NCBI GenBank assembly: GCA_007695055.1 | Contig: REEM01000110.1 | Span: 1-60,458, forward strand | DNA length: 60,458 bases | From: Spirochaetaceae bacterium | GTDB lineage: Bacteria; Spirochaetota; Spirochaetia; DSM-27196; SLAA01 | Direction: 5' to 3' | Part shown: positions 8,302 to 18,974 of the stretch, piece by piece | How positions within the stretch are numbered: the first letter of the stretch is position 1 | Layout: each line of letters starts with the position of its first letter | The notes under the pieces: generated by a model | What the model saw: only the letters and a program-made list of their open reading frames with translations | What the model was told of the DNA's origin: nothing | The model's database searches: none | Program-made: the position numbers and the translations under genes

Positions 8302-8976
8302 ATGATACAGTCCCTACGAATCACCACCGGTTATCCCAGCAGGCTGCCTGGAATTGGAGGTCGCACGCATGCCTTTGAGGACCGCATTAATGTGTTGTTT
8401 GGGCCAAACGGAGCTGGAAAGACAACGCTCTTGAGAACACTTGCCGTGTGCACTGGGTGCGGCGAGGGCGGATGGTCGGACCATGGAGCTCCGCAGGACC
8501 CTGGGTACAAGGTACGTCTGCGTTGGAACGGCGACCCGGTCTTTTATCAAGACTGCTACAGCCAGTCCGAGCAGTCGTTCCTGGGGGGCTCATATCTGGA
8601 AGAGCATGAGGTCTTACGCTCGACCGGTGAGAAGCGCATTGGGCTCATTAACGAGCTCATTGACTATCTTGAGGAGCGCTTCCTTACGCATGTAGTTAAG
8701 AAGTCCGGCGAGCGCCCTACGCTGCTGCTGGATGAGGTAGATAACCACATTGGCTTTGCTGGCCAGGCCGTCCTCTGGAAAGAGATATTCCCGCGCCTGT
8801 CAAAAAAGTACCAGCTCATTATTTCCACCCACAGTATCTTTCCGGTGCTGCTGCGCACAGAGAGCAGCTTCCGCAGTGACAACATTATTGAACTCTCACC
8901 CTACTACCGCTTGCAGTGCCTCCAGGCCCTTGGCGAGGCAATAGAGCACTACAACAAGGTTCAGGGCTTGGAGTGA
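8302..8976 (+). CDS. ATP-binding protein, RecF/ABC-like AAA ATPase
   Basis: Small ABC-type ATPase without membrane partner: Walker A FGPNGAGKTTLL (about 34-45), Walker B with catalytic acid RPTLLLDEVDNHIG, and the His switch LIISTHS. The intervening region is shortened and the LSGG signature is not evident; '.YLEEHEVLRSTGEKR' occupies that region. Such proteins often act in DNA repair or overcoming-lysogenisation-type systems, but no partner nuclease is beside it. 'gagg' precedes the ATG. Function unassigned. Confidence 0.75.
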   Translation: MIQSLRITTGYPSRLPGIGGRTHAFEDRINVLFGPNGAGKTTLLRTLAVCTGCGEGGWSDHGAPQDPGYKVRLRWNGDPVFYQDCYSQSEQSFLGGSYLEEHEVLRSTGEKRIGLINELIDYLEERFLTHVVKKSGERPTLLLDEVDNHIGFAGQAVLWKEIFPRLSKKYQLIISTHSIFPVLLRTESSFRSDNIIELSPYYRLQCLQALGEAIEHYNKVQGLE

Positions 8977-8991
8977 CAGCAAATCTACCTC

Positions 8992-9019
8992 TTTGTCTGT
9001 GCGCTAACGCACAGACAAA
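8992..9019. terminator. Perfect 12-bp hairpin after the ATPase gene
   Basis: TTTGTCTGTGCG-CTAA-CGCACAGACAAA, a perfect 12-bp stem with a 4-base loop, starts 15 bp after the ATPase stop. It lacks a U-run on either strand, so intrinsic termination would be weak; it could instead protect the mRNA 3' end or act with Rho. Confidence 0.5.
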
Positions 9020-9102
9020 CCAATGACTGGTGCCTATTGTTTCCTACAGTGCGAGTAGCGCGCTCGGCGGCATATTGAGCGAGCGCTACCGGAAGGAAGC
9101 CT

Positions 9103-12100
9103 GTGCAACCAGCAATACTTACTGCGTTTTTCGTTGGACGAGAAGAGGCCCAGACGGCGCTTAAGAACCTAAAGCGCAGGGGAAATCAACGTGTCGCGCT
9201 CATACACAAGGACTCGGGCGGCCGGGTGGAGACTCAGTCTCCGCTGCTGCAGCTTAGACTCCAGCGCGGCCTTCTTGCAGGGCATTCGCGGCTGCTTGCA
9301 ACCGATGAATCTGCACTCGTCCTGCAGGCCCCAATCGCTTCGTTGCAGAGTCCGGTGGCACAGCTGCGTGAGAGCGGTGATAGCCCGCCGCTGATCTTTG
9401 TCCTTAACCCCAAACACACCGGCATTGTCGACGACCTTGGCATTGTCGCCACACCGCTATCTCCAGTACAAATTCAGGAGCGCGCCGCGCATCTGGCCAG
9501 TACTAGCCAGGTGAGCCTCAAACCGGCCAAGGCCACGGTGCTGCTTGACCGGCTCAAGCACATGCGTGCGTGGATAGGACCGGTGTGCCGGGATCTGTCC
9601 GCGGCCGTCGCACTTGGGCAGCGTGCGACGCCCGTTGTTGAGTGGATTCTGGATAATCAGTACATCATTGACGGCAGCATTAGGGACGTGCAGCAGAATC
9701 TGTCACGCCGTTTCTACCGGGAGCTTCCGGTGTTGAGTGACGGGCCGTATCGCGGGTTACCTCGCATATACGGACTGGCACGGCAGATCGTTTCAGATAC
9801 CGGGCTGCGTCTTGATAGAGACACCATTGTTGCGTTCATAGAGGCGTACCAGTCGGTTGCTCCGCTGAGCACCGCGGAGCTGTGGGCAATTCCCCAGATG
9901 CTCCGGCTCTCACTTGTTGAAGGCATTGTCGCGCTGGCCTCCCGTGGTCTGACCGAGCTGCGAGACCGTGAGCTCGCCGACTTCTGGGCAAACAGACTGA
10001 TAACTGCTGGACGGCGAGACCCCAATCACCTGTTTCCTATGATGGCTGATCTGACCGAGCGCCATAGCACACCTAGTCCCCATTTTGCATTTCAGCTGCT
10101 GGACCATTTGTACGGAGAGGACTCTACCTCAGTACTGGTGCGGAGCTGGCTGGAACGGGCTTTTCAGCGGCCTATTGAGGATCTTAACGCCGGAGAACAG
10201 GACCGGCAGGCCAAGGAGCAGATTGCGGTTGGGAACGCCTTCACCAGTCTAAGGGAACTTGCGCAGGTAGACTGGAGAGATGTCTTTGAGCAAGTCAGTC
10301 ACATGGATCGGCTGCTGCGGCGGGATCCGGCCGGGGTTTATCCGGAAATGGATTTCGCGACACGCGACCGCTATCGGCGCGCAGTTGAGCAGTACTCACG
10401 CCGGTCCGGGAAGACGGAGCTGGAGGTCGCTCAGGCCTGTCTCGATTTGGCTTCCGAGAAGGCGACACACATAGGTGCCTATCTGGTTGGAGACGCCAAA
10501 GCGGTGCTGGCCCGCAGCTTCGGTGCCGACGAACCGCTCGGCGAGCGCCTGCGCGCCTGGGCCACCCGTCATCATACTGCGGTCTACCTCTTAGGAGTCG
10601 CCGCGGTCACTGCGCTCCTGGTTGCTTTGATTGTTCACTTTGGTCTGAACGGCCTTCCTGCAACTACCCGCGTTCTGTTCGCGCTCATTGCGCTGCTTCC
10701 GCTGAGCCAGCTTGCGGTGGAGATGGTGAACTACCTGGTCATGCGGCTCTTTCCGCCCCGTGCACTGTCAAAGATGAACTACAAAGAGTCGGGGATTCCT
10801 GACGCCTGTCGAACGCTGGTAGTTGTTCCCATGCTACTGGTGGACGAGCGCACAATTGACGAGCAGGTGGGCAAGCTCGAGATACGCTACCTGGCGAACC
10901 GGGACGCCAACCTGCTTTTCAGCCTGTTTACCGACTACATCGACTCAGATACTCAGGTCAGCGACAATGACGAACCCCTGCTGCAGCGTGCAATTGCCGG
11001 GCTTGAGGCATTGAACCGGCGCTATGGAGAGGATCGATTTCTCCTGCTCCACCGGCAGAGGGTCTGGAGCGGATCTGAACGCGCCTTCATTGGTTGGGAG
11101 CGCAAGCGCGGCAAGCTCGAGGAGCTCAACCGCCTCATTGATGGAACACGGCCCGAGGACGCTGAGCAGCTTGTCTACCTGGGTGACCCGGAGCGCCTGC
11201 GAGAGGTGCAGTTCGTTATCACGCTCGACAGTGATACCCAACTGCCAGCTGGCACTGCCCGCAGAATGGTTGAGACGCTGTCGCACCCGTTGAACCGACC
11301 GCAGATTGACGCCACAGGCGGCATAGCCGCCGGGTCTTACACCATTATACAGCCTCGCGTGAGTCCCTCTCTGCCGAGCACGAGCGGTTCCCCCTTCAGC
11401 AGACTTTTCTCGCAGGCGGTAGGTATAGACCCCTACACCCGTGTTATCTCGGACCTCAACCAGGATCTCACCGGCGAAGGCTCCTACCACGGAAAGGGCA
11501 TTTACGATGTACGGGCCTTCAGCCGGGTACTGTCGCAGCGTTTTCCTGAAGCCCGTCTGTTGAGCCATGACCTGATAGAGGGCGCCCACGTGCGGGTAGG
11601 GCTGGCGAGCGATATCGAGTTACTGGATGAGTTCCCGCAGGACTATCTGAGCTATACCACGCGGCAGCACCGCTGGATCCGGGGCGACTGGCAGATTGCG
11701 GACTGGATCTTACCCCGCGTCCCGGGTGCAGCTGGCACACATGCACCAAACTCTCTGTCCTGGTTCAACCGTTGGAAGATAACGGACAACCTACGCCGTA
11801 GTCTCATTGCTCCGGCGAGTCTGGCCCTGCTTGGGGTGGCGTGGTTTGGTACGCCGGGGACAGCCCTCATAGCCTCCATGGTCGTTGCGGCCCAGCTGCT
11901 CTTTAATACCCTCATGCCGCCACTTACCATGGCCACCACCCGTGACGGCTTCAAGTCACTCTCGCTCTCGACACTGGGCCACGACCTGCTGCGGACGCTC
12001 GCAGAGGCCTCTCTGATACCACACCAGAGCCTGCTGGCTGCCGACGCCATTGTTCGTGTGGCCTATCGTCGTCTGATATCTCACAGAAACCTGCTGGAGT

Positions 12101-15100
12101 GGACCGTCAAGCGGCCGAAGTCTCGCGCTTCCCTCACTCCCTTGGCCGGACTGTTTGTAAGTCTTGGACTCACAACCGTGGTGAGCGCCTTCGCCGGGTG
12201 GGCACTGTTCACCTGGGTGCCTGGGAGCGCTCTGTTTGCCGCGCCCTGGCTGGCGGTCTGGGTAGGCTCCCCACTCACGGTCTGGTTGCTGAGCCGCAGA
12301 CCCTCGGCACGGTCGCGTGAGGGGGCGCTTCCCGCAAATGATGTGCGGTTCCTGCGCACGGTAGCACGTCGAACCTGGCGCTACTATGACGATTTCGTCA
12401 CAAGCGAGAGTTCCTGGCTGCCTCCGGACAACTACCAGATTTCACACCAGAACCAGCTGGCTATGCGCACCAGCCCTACCAATATCGGCCTTTGGTTGCT
12501 CAGTGCAGCAGGCGCACGGGATTTCGGTTATCTGAGCGGCGACCAAGTCATTGACAGGCTGTCGGACTCAATGAAGACCATTGCTGGCATGGAGCGTTTT
12601 GCGGGCCATTTGCTGAACTGGTATGACATTCAGACACTGCAGCCACTTGAACCCCGCTACGTGTCGACTGTGGACAGCGGCAACCTGCTGGGCTCGCTCT
12701 GGTCACTCGAGCACGGGCTCAAGGCGATCATTGACAGCTCCGTTCTGGATGCGTCGGCGGCTGCGGGTTTGCTGGACACGGTGGAGATACTGAGAGAGAG
12801 CACCGTTGGCGGAAGCCCGCTCGGCAGACTCCCGGCAGGCACGAGTACCGGAGAGCGCTCACTCCATGACAGACTCAGGAAGCTGACCAATCTGCTCTCA
12901 CCTGAGTCTGAGAACACCACCGATGCCGTCCTGGTATTGCGGCAGGTACAGGGGCTCGTTGACGAGATCTCGCTCGGAGCAAATACAGCAGGCGCAGCGG
13001 ACACCGCGGGTACCGCAGGCGCAGCAGACATCGCAGACACCCCCGAGTCTGCCCAGCCGTCTGCCTACTGGCTGGGGCAGGTGAAGAGCCAGGTATCGGC
13101 CTGGCTCGCGAGCTGCGACCGCTACCTGAGATGGGTTGAGATTGCTGGCGAGCGCAGCCCCGACGACCTTAAGCTGCTTGGCGAGGACGCCGTTGAGCTT
13201 ATCCGTCACGACTTGAAGCGTGCACCGTCGCTGACTCGGCTTGCTACTGGCGACATCGCCTCTATTCATATGTTGTCAGAAAAGCGAAAGCTACCGGAAG
13301 TGGCCGAAAGCCGCCTTGCACCATGGATAGACCGAGTGATACAGGCCTTCCAAGAATCTCAGTGGATGGCCGGTGAAAAACTTGCTATGGCCCGGCAGCT
13401 CATAGGAGATGTGCGGAAGTTCTCTGCGTCCATGGACATGCGCTTTCTCTATGACCCACGGTGCAAGCTCTTTCGTATTGGCTTTAACGTGAGCGAGCAC
13501 CGCCCGGATAGCGCGCACTATGACCTGCTTGCAAGCGAGGCGCGACTCGGCAGCTTTGTTGCGGTTGCACGGGGTGAGGTACCAATTGAACACTGGTTCT
13601 CCATGGGACGTCCGCACGCGAGCATTGGCCGTCGCCACGTTCTGCTCAGCTGGACCGGAACCATGTTTGAGTACCTCATGCCGCTGTTGCTGCTGCGCTC
13701 CTACGAGAACTCGCTGCTGGACAAGGCCGCCGCCGAGGCGGTAGCAATACAAATTGAGTACGGCCGCAAACGCCGCCTTCCGTGGGGCATTTCGGAGTCG
13801 GCATTCTCGGACCTGGACATCAACAAGACCTATCAGTACAAGGCCTTTGGTATTCCACGACTTGGACTGAAGCGGGGAGTGGACAAGGAACTGGTTGTAG
13901 CACCCTATGCGTGTTTGCTCGCGCTGGGGATAGCGACCAAGGCAACGCTGAAGAACCTTCGGCGGCTGGGTGCCCTGGGGCTGCTGAACGAGTACGGCTA
14001 TTACGACGCCATTGATTACAGTCGTCAGGCGAACCGTGAAGGCAAGCGCGGCGTGTTGGTGCAGACCTACATGTCGCACCATGAAGGAATGAGCTTTCTT
14101 GCATTAAACAACTTCCTGCATGCAGGCGTAGTGCGAACTCATTTCCACCAAGACCCGCGCGTGCGCGCGTTTGAGCCTCTGCTGCACGAGAGCATCCCGA
14201 CAGGTTTGTCGCGATATCTGACGACACGTGCTCCGGAAACCGTGGTGGAGAGCGTGAGCGAGTTCTCACCGGTGGTCAGCCGGTTTGACACGCCCAATAC
14301 CACCAGGCCAAAAACCCAGCTTCTGGGCAACGGGCACTACTCACTCATGCTCACCAACGCTGGTGGTGGATACAGCCAATGGGGCAACGTTGAGTTGAAC
14401 CGCTGGCGAGCCGACACCACCCGCGATGCGGGTGGTCTGCTCTGCTATATCCACGAACCCGAGGCCAGCCGACTCTGGTCCAACACCTACCACCCTGTCA
14501 ACGGAAAGTTTGAGTCGTACAGCGCCGACTTCACGGCCGACCGTGCCGTGATTCGCCGCATTGACAACGGAATTGACGTCAAGACCGAGATCGTTGTCTC
14601 GCCTGAGGATGACGTAGAGATACGACGCATCACGCTCACCAACAGGTCGCTCCGCAGCCGCCGTCTCGAGCTCACGAGCTACATCGAACTCTCACTCGCA
14701 CCGCACCGGCAGGATCTTCAGCATCCGGCCTTCAACAAGTTGTTCATTCAGACCGAGGCAATTCCGGAACACCAAGCCCTCATTGCGTATCGCCGCCCTC
14801 GCCGCGAGGATGATGCACCGGTCTTTGCGGGCCACCGGCTGAGCTACCACAACGCAGAGGATGCGGAGAACGCCGAGCTGCGTTTTGAGACCGACCGTGC
14901 TGCCTTTATTGGACGTGGGCACGGCTTGGAGAATCCGGTGGGGGCAGTATCCGAGCCGGGCGGAGGGCAGGGCTATGTGCTTGACCCAATTCTCAGTCTG
15001 CGCGCAGGTGTGGCTTTGGCTCCCGGCGAGCAGCAGCAGATCTCCCTCATTCTGGTCGCGGGCGAGTCACGGCAGCTTGTTCTTGATCTGTTGGACAAGT

Positions 15101-18100
15101 ATGACGACCCGCATGCAATTGAACGGGCAATGGACTTTGCCTGGGCTTCGGCACAGATAGAGTTGCGCTCACTCCGAATACAGCCGGATGAGGCGCGCCG
15201 CTTCCAGCAGATTGCGAGTCACTTGCTTATTCCCAACTCCCGAATGCGCGCGACGACACAGCTCATTGTGGAGAACCGCAAAGGTCAGTCTGCTTTGTGG
15301 CCCTATGGGATTTCGGGAGATGTACCGATTGTCCTTCTCAGCATAGCCGACATTCGGGATGTCGGACTGGTTCTTCAAATGCTGCGTGCGCACTCCTACT
15401 GGCTTTTGCGCGGTTTCGCTGCCGACCTGGTGATACTGAACGAGGAGGCAAGTGGGTACGAGAACCCGCTCCGCACCCATCTTGAAGGGTTGGTGCGAGG
15501 ACATGGCCCTGGAGCATTTTTGGTTGGCGCGGATCAAGTACCGCATGAGGATCTTGTGCTGCTGAACGCAGCAGCTCGTGTGGTACTGGTAGCCGCCCGT
15601 GGTTCATTGCCACAGCAACTGGGGGTTGCGGTGGGTATTTCTGAGCTTCCGGCGCTCTTTGCCGGAAAGCGGACGGCCGCCTATGCTTCGGCCGAGCTTC
15701 CTTTCATGGAGCTTCATTACTTCAACGGTCTCGGTGGTTTCGCTGACGGTGGGCGTGAGTACGTCATCTATCTGGGCGCGGGGGCTCAGACCCCGGCACC
15801 CTGGGTCAACATTATGGCCAACCCAAGCTTTGGAACGCTGGTAGGCGAGACCGGAGCAGGCTTTAGCTGGTACGGCAACAGTCAACGCAACCGTCTCAAT
15901 GACTGGTCCAATGATCCGGTCGTTGATCCTGCCTCCGAGGCAATCTACATTCGTGACGAGGAAAGTGGGGCGTACTGGTCTCCGACGGCTTCACCAATTC
16001 GGGAGAACTCCGCCTACCGCGCGCGGCACGGGGCCGGATACACCGTATTCGAGCACAACAGCCACGGCATAGAGCAGGAACTGACGGTCTTTGTACCACT
16101 GGATGCAGACGGCGGTGAGCCGCTCAAGCTGCAACGGCTACGCCTGAAGAATACCGGTCAGAGGGTGCGAACGCTTTCTGTGACTCACTACCTGGAGTGG
16201 ACCTTGGGTGAGAACCGGGAGTCCTCGGGAATGCATGTTACGACTTCTTGGGATGATAGTATTTCCGCTCTCCTGGCTCGCAACCGCTATCACCCCGAGT
16301 ACGGGGAGCGTCTGGCCTTTGCTGCAATGACACCCGAGGCAAGCTCGTACAGCGCAGACCGTACAAGCTTCCTGGGAAGAAACCGTTCACCAGCGCGGCC
16401 GGTAGCCATGGAGCGCACCGCCCTTTCATTGCGGGTTGGCGCAGGCTTTGACCCGTGCTCGGCGCTGCAAACCACGGTCTCGGTAGCCCCTGGAGCCACC
16501 GCCGAGCTTGTCATTATGGTGGGCGAGGGCGAGTCACTTGCGCAGGTACGGGAGCTCGTGCTTGCCTATAGGAGCGCGGCCGCCTTTGAGACCGCACTGC
16601 TGCGAACACAGGCATGGTGGGACGAGCTACTAGGAACGGTAGAGGTAGAGACTCCAGAGCATGCGGCGAACTTTCTCATTAACCGTTGGCTGCTGTATCA
16701 AAGCTTGAGCTGCCGCATGTGGGGACGCTCCGCTACCTACCAGTCAGGCGGAGCCTTTGGATTTCGGGATCAACTGCAGGACTCCATGGCCTTTGTCTAT
16801 GCCCGCCCGGAAATTGCGCGTGAGCAAATTCTGGTGGCCGCGTCGCGGCAGTTTGCCGAGGGTGATGTGCAGCACTGGTGGCATCCACCCGGGGGCGCAG
16901 GAATTCGTTCTCGCATCTCCGACGATCTCCTTTGGCTCCCGTATGTGGTTGCACACTACATACGGGTTACCGGCGACCACACGGTACTTTCAGAGCAGGC
17001 GCCCTTCCTTGACGCGCCGCAGCTGGAAGCGTCGGAGCATGAAGTGTTCTCCATGCCGAATGTCGGCTCCGAGCATGCTACGATTTTCGAACACTGCAAG
17101 CGGGCAGTAGAGCGGGGGCTCACAAGCGGCCCGCATGGGTTGCCGCTGATGGGCACCGGCGACTGGAACGACGGTATGAACCTTGTTGGCGCCGAGGGCA
17201 CCGGCGAGAGCGTCTGGCTTGCCTGGTTCCTGGTAGTTGTCTTGCATGGCATGCAGGAGCTGTGCGCCCTTCAAGGCGAGGTGCAGCTGGGCCGCTCCTA
17301 TGAGCAAAAGAGAGCAGCCTTGATAGGGCGTGTAGAGGCGACGGCGTGGGACGGTGATTGGTACCTGCGGGCATTCTTTGACAACGGCATGCCACTCGGG
17401 TCGGCGGCAAACTCTGAGGCAAGAATAGACTCCTTGCCCCAGTCCTGGGCACGTTTGAGTGGTGCTGGCAATGAGAGCCGCACGCAGACAGCCATGGAGT
17501 CAGCCTGGGAGCAGCTCGTGCGCCCGGATGAGGCCTTGGTTTTGCTCTTTGATCCGCCCTTTGACGTGAGTGAGCCGTCACCCGGTTACATCCGAGGCTA
17601 TCCGCCCGGCGTGCGCGAGAACGGCGGGCAGTACACGCATGCCGCACTCTGGTTTGCCATGGCCATGGCGCGTGGTGGCGACGGCGAGCGGGCGGCGGAA
17701 ATGCTGCGGCTGCTGAACCCTATTGAGCAAACTCGGGACCAGGAGGCGGCGTGGCGCTACGGGGTTGAGCCCTACGTGATAGCGGCGGACGTCTACCGCT
17801 TACCGGGCCGAATTGGTCGTGGTGGCTGGTCGTGGTATACCGGCTCGGCGGCATGGATGTACCGGGCATGGCTTGAGGAGGTGATAGGACTGCAGATCCG
17901 CGCCGACGAAATGCGTCTGGATCCGGTTATCCCGGCATGGTGGGACGGCTTTAGCCTGCGATATCGTCATGGTTCGGCCGTCTACGAGGTGCAGGTGAAA
18001 AACCCGCACCACTGCGAACGAGGCGTGGCGAGCATAGAGATGAATGGACAGCCGGTGGCTGGCTGCGTCATTGGCCTGGAGCGCCACCCGGTACTGCACC

Positions 18101-18159
18101 AGGTTCTTGTGATCATGGGCGATCCGGAACGAGTTTTAGGCCTCGAGCACGTCAGGTAA
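9103..18159 (+). CDS. ndvB: Cyclic beta-1,2-glucan synthase (NdvB/ChvB type, GT84-GH94)
   Basis: 3,018-residue membrane protein that would build linear beta-1,2-glucan, then cyclise and phosphorolyse it. Order: N-terminal cytoplasmic region (1-480); two membrane spans (about 490-545); glycosyltransferase 84 (550-870, with LDSDTQLP and QHRWIRGDWQ); four membrane spans (895-1062); glycoamylase-like domain (1100-1700, with NYQISHQNQLAMRTSPTN and LPWGISESAF); two GH94 beta-sandwich repeats (from about 1745 and 2234); and a catalytic (alpha/alpha)6 barrel with GTGDWNDGM (about 2685), whose Asp is the phosphorylase general acid. The GTG start follows 'ggaagg'. An Ala/Gly/Thr-rich linker lies at 12,976-13,060. 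The last 24 bp overlap crp tail-to-tail. Osmoregulated periplasmic glucan is the likely product. Confidence 0.92.
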   Translation: MQPAILTAFFVGREEAQTALKNLKRRGNQRVALIHKDSGGRVETQSPLLQLRLQRGLLAGHSRLLATDESALVLQAPIASLQSPVAQLRESGDSPPLIFVLNPKHTGIVDDLGIVATPLSPVQIQERAAHLASTSQVSLKPAKATVLLDRLKHMRAWIGPVCRDLSAAVALGQRATPVVEWILDNQYIIDGSIRDVQQNLSRRFYRELPVLSDGPYRGLPRIYGLARQIVSDTGLRLDRDTIVAFIEAYQSVAPLSTAELWAIPQMLRLSLVEGIVALASRGLTELRDRELADFWANRLITAGRRDPNHLFPMMADLTERHSTPSPHFAFQLLDHLYGEDSTSVLVRSWLERAFQRPIEDLNAGEQDRQAKEQIAVGNAFTSLRELAQVDWRDVFEQVSHMDRLLRRDPAGVYPEMDFATRDRYRRAVEQYSRRSGKTELEVAQACLDLASEKATHIGAYLVGDAKAVLARSFGADEPLGERLRAWATRHHTAVYLLGVAAVTALLVALIVHFGLNGLPATTRVLFALIALLPLSQLAVEMVNYLVMRLFPPRALSKMNYKESGIPDACRTLVVVPMLLVDERTIDEQVGKLEIRYLANRDANLLFSLFTDYIDSDTQVSDNDEPLLQRAIAGLEALNRRYGEDRFLLLHRQRVWSGSERAFIGWERKRGKLEELNRLIDGTRPEDAEQLVYLGDPERLREVQFVITLDSDTQLPAGTARRMVETLSHPLNRPQIDATGGIAAGSYTIIQPRVSPSLPSTSGSPFSRLFSQAVGIDPYTRVISDLNQDLTGEGSYHGKGIYDVRAFSRVLSQRFPEARLLSHDLIEGAHVRVGLASDIELLDEFPQDYLSYTTRQHRWIRGDWQIADWILPRVPGAAGTHAPNSLSWFNRWKITDNLRRSLIAPASLALLGVAWFGTPGTALIASMVVAAQLLFNTLMPPLTMATTRDGFKSLSLSTLGHDLLRTLAEASLIPHQSLLAADAIVRVAYRRLISHRNLLEWTVKRPKSRASLTPLAGLFVSLGLTTVVSAFAGWALFTWVPGSALFAAPWLAVWVGSPLTVWLLSRRPSARSREGALPANDVRFLRTVARRTWRYYDDFVTSESSWLPPDNYQISHQNQLAMRTSPTNIGLWLLSAAGARDFGYLSGDQVIDRLSDSMKTIAGMERFAGHLLNWYDIQTLQPLEPRYVSTVDSGNLLGSLWSLEHGLKAIIDSSVLDASAAAGLLDTVEILRESTVGGSPLGRLPAGTSTGERSLHDRLRKLTNLLSPESENTTDAVLVLRQVQGLVDEISLGANTAGAADTAGTAGAADIADTPESAQPSAYWLGQVKSQVSAWLASCDRYLRWVEIAGERSPDDLKLLGEDAVELIRHDLKRAPSLTRLATGDIASIHMLSEKRKLPEVAESRLAPWIDRVIQAFQESQWMAGEKLAMARQLIGDVRKFSASMDMRFLYDPRCKLFRIGFNVSEHRPDSAHYDLLASEARLGSFVAVARGEVPIEHWFSMGRPHASIGRRHVLLSWTGTMFEYLMPLLLLRSYENSLLDKAAAEAVAIQIEYGRKRRLPWGISESAFSDLDINKTYQYKAFGIPRLGLKRGVDKELVVAPYACLLALGIATKATLKNLRRLGALGLLNEYGYYDAIDYSRQANREGKRGVLVQTYMSHHEGMSFLALNNFLHAGVVRTHFHQDPRVRAFEPLLHESIPTGLSRYLTTRAPETVVESVSEFSPVVSRFDTPNTTRPKTQLLGNGHYSLMLTNAGGGYSQWGNVELNRWRADTTRDAGGLLCYIHEPEASRLWSNTYHPVNGKFESYSADFTADRAVIRRIDNGIDVKTEIVVSPEDDVEIRRITLTNRSLRSRRLELTSYIELSLAPHRQDLQHPAFNKLFIQTEAIPEHQALIAYRRPRREDDAPVFAGHRLSYHNAEDAENAELRFETDRAAFIGRGHGLENPVGAVSEPGGGQGYVLDPILSLRAGVALAPGEQQQISLILVAGESRQLVLDLLDKYDDPHAIERAMDFAWASAQIELRSLRIQPDEARRFQQIASHLLIPNSRMRATTQLIVENRKGQSALWPYGISGDVPIVLLSIADIRDVGLVLQMLRAHSYWLLRGFAADLVILNEEASGYENPLRTHLEGLVRGHGPGAFLVGADQVPHEDLVLLNAAARVVLVAARGSLPQQLGVAVGISELPALFAGKRTAAYASAELPFMELHYFNGLGGFADGGREYVIYLGAGAQTPAPWVNIMANPSFGTLVGETGAGFSWYGNSQRNRLNDWSNDPVVDPASEAIYIRDEESGAYWSPTASPIRENSAYRARHGAGYTVFEHNSHGIEQELTVFVPLDADGGEPLKLQRLRLKNTGQRVRTLSVTHYLEWTLGENRESSGMHVTTSWDDSISALLARNRYHPEYGERLAFAAMTPEASSYSADRTSFLGRNRSPARPVAMERTALSLRVGAGFDPCSALQTTVSVAPGATAELVIMVGEGESLAQVRELVLAYRSAAAFETALLRTQAWWDELLGTVEVETPEHAANFLINRWLLYQSLSCRMWGRSATYQSGGAFGFRDQLQDSMAFVYARPEIAREQILVAASRQFAEGDVQHWWHPPGGAGIRSRISDDLLWLPYVVAHYIRVTGDHTVLSEQAPFLDAPQLEASEHEVFSMPNVGSEHATIFEHCKRAVERGLTSGPHGLPLMGTGDWNDGMNLVGAEGTGESVWLAWFLVVVLHGMQELCALQGEVQLGRSYEQKRAALIGRVEATAWDGDWYLRAFFDNGMPLGSAANSEARIDSLPQSWARLSGAGNESRTQTAMESAWEQLVRPDEALVLLFDPPFDVSEPSPGYIRGYPPGVRENGGQYTHAALWFAMAMARGGDGERAAEMLRLLNPIEQTRDQEAAWRYGVEPYVIAADVYRLPGRIGRGGWSWYTGSAAWMYRAWLEEVIGLQIRADEMRLDPVIPAWWDGFSLRYRHGSAVYEVQVKNPHHCERGVASIEMNGQPVAGCVIGLERHPVLHQVLVIMGDPERVLGLEHVR

Positions 18160-18870
18160 TAGGCGGGCGAACTCGGTTCTCACAACCTCGTAGCACTCGC
18201 ACACCCGAGCCTCGAGTCCTGGACGGTCCAGCACCGTAATGTGGCCGCGTTGGTAGTTTATGAGCCCGGCTTTTTGAAGCTTGCCTGCGGCCTCGGTTAC
18301 TCCTTCACGCCGAACGCCGAGCATGTTGGCTATGAGTTCCTGGGTCATGCTGAGCTCATTAGACGGCAAGCGGTCCAGGCTCAGGAGGAGCCAGCGACAG
18401 AGTTGTTGATCTACAGAGTGGTGTCGGTTACAGACCGCGGTCTGGGCCATTTGAGTGAGCAGTGCTAAGGTGTACCGTAAGAGCAGGTGCTGCACGGCGC
18501 CCGAACGGGCGAACTCCGCATTTAGTATCGATCCCTTCAAGCGGTATGCGTGCCCAGCGCTCTGCACTACTGCACGGTTTGGCATGGTCTGCCCGCCCAT
18601 GAACAGCGCAATTCCGACAATCCCTTCCTTACCGACGACCGCAATCTCTGCGGACGCTCCGTCTTCCATAACATATAAAAGCGACACAATAGAGTCGGTG
18701 GGGAAGTAGACCCAGTCGAGTTGGCCTCCTGATTCATAGAGCACCTCACCAAGTGGCAGTGGTACCAGCTCCAGGTACTCGGCAATGCGCTCGTACTCCG
18801 GCCTTTTCAGAACGGCAAGAAGACGGTTTTCACGCGGTGCGGGTTTCGAGTCCTGGCTTAGTTCGGACAT
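18136..18870 (-). CDS. Crp/Fnr-family transcriptional regulator
   Basis: 244 residues from the ATG at 18868-18870 (strong 'ggagg' 8 bases upstream; the track's 18918 start is less likely). An N-terminal cyclic-nucleotide-like beta-roll contains LGEVLYESGGQLDWVYFPTDS, followed by a long dimer helix and a C-terminal winged helix with LSMTQELIANMLGVRREGVT as recognition helix. No Fnr-type Cys cluster is seen. Last gene of the leftward DinB-G3E-amine-oxidase run, 104 bp after the oxidase; its end overlaps the ndvB 3' end. Confidence 0.88.
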   Translation of the reverse strand: MSELSQDSKPAPRENRLLAVLKRPEYERIAEYLELVPLPLGEVLYESGGQLDWVYFPTDSIVSLLYVMEDGASAEIAVVGKEGIVGIALFMGGQTMPNRAVVQSAGHAYRLKGSILNAEFARSGAVQHLLLRYTLALLTQMAQTAVCNRHHSVDQQLCRWLLLSLDRLPSNELSMTQELIANMLGVRREGVTEAAGKLQKAGLINYQRGHITVLDRPGLEARVCECYEVVRTEFARLLPDVLEA

Positions 18871-18974
18871 TGCACGGCCTCCAATCGGAAAAGTAGTAGG
18901 TGGGGAAAAAAGAATCAAGTGAAGCTCATGCAGCAGCTTGCGCAGAGGTCGGCATGTACAGGGCCATCGCAGTG

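Noticed and set aside
8190-8327. 46-residue N-terminal extension of the MFS transporter
   Set aside because: It would overlap the start of the divergent ATPase and precede a normal MFS first helix; ATG 8189 is preferred.
13291-14082. 263-residue minus-strand ORF inside ndvB
   Set aside because: Shadow of the GC-rich ndvB reading frame: Arg/Gln/Val-rich, no motifs, and the plus-strand frame is a clear enzyme throughout.
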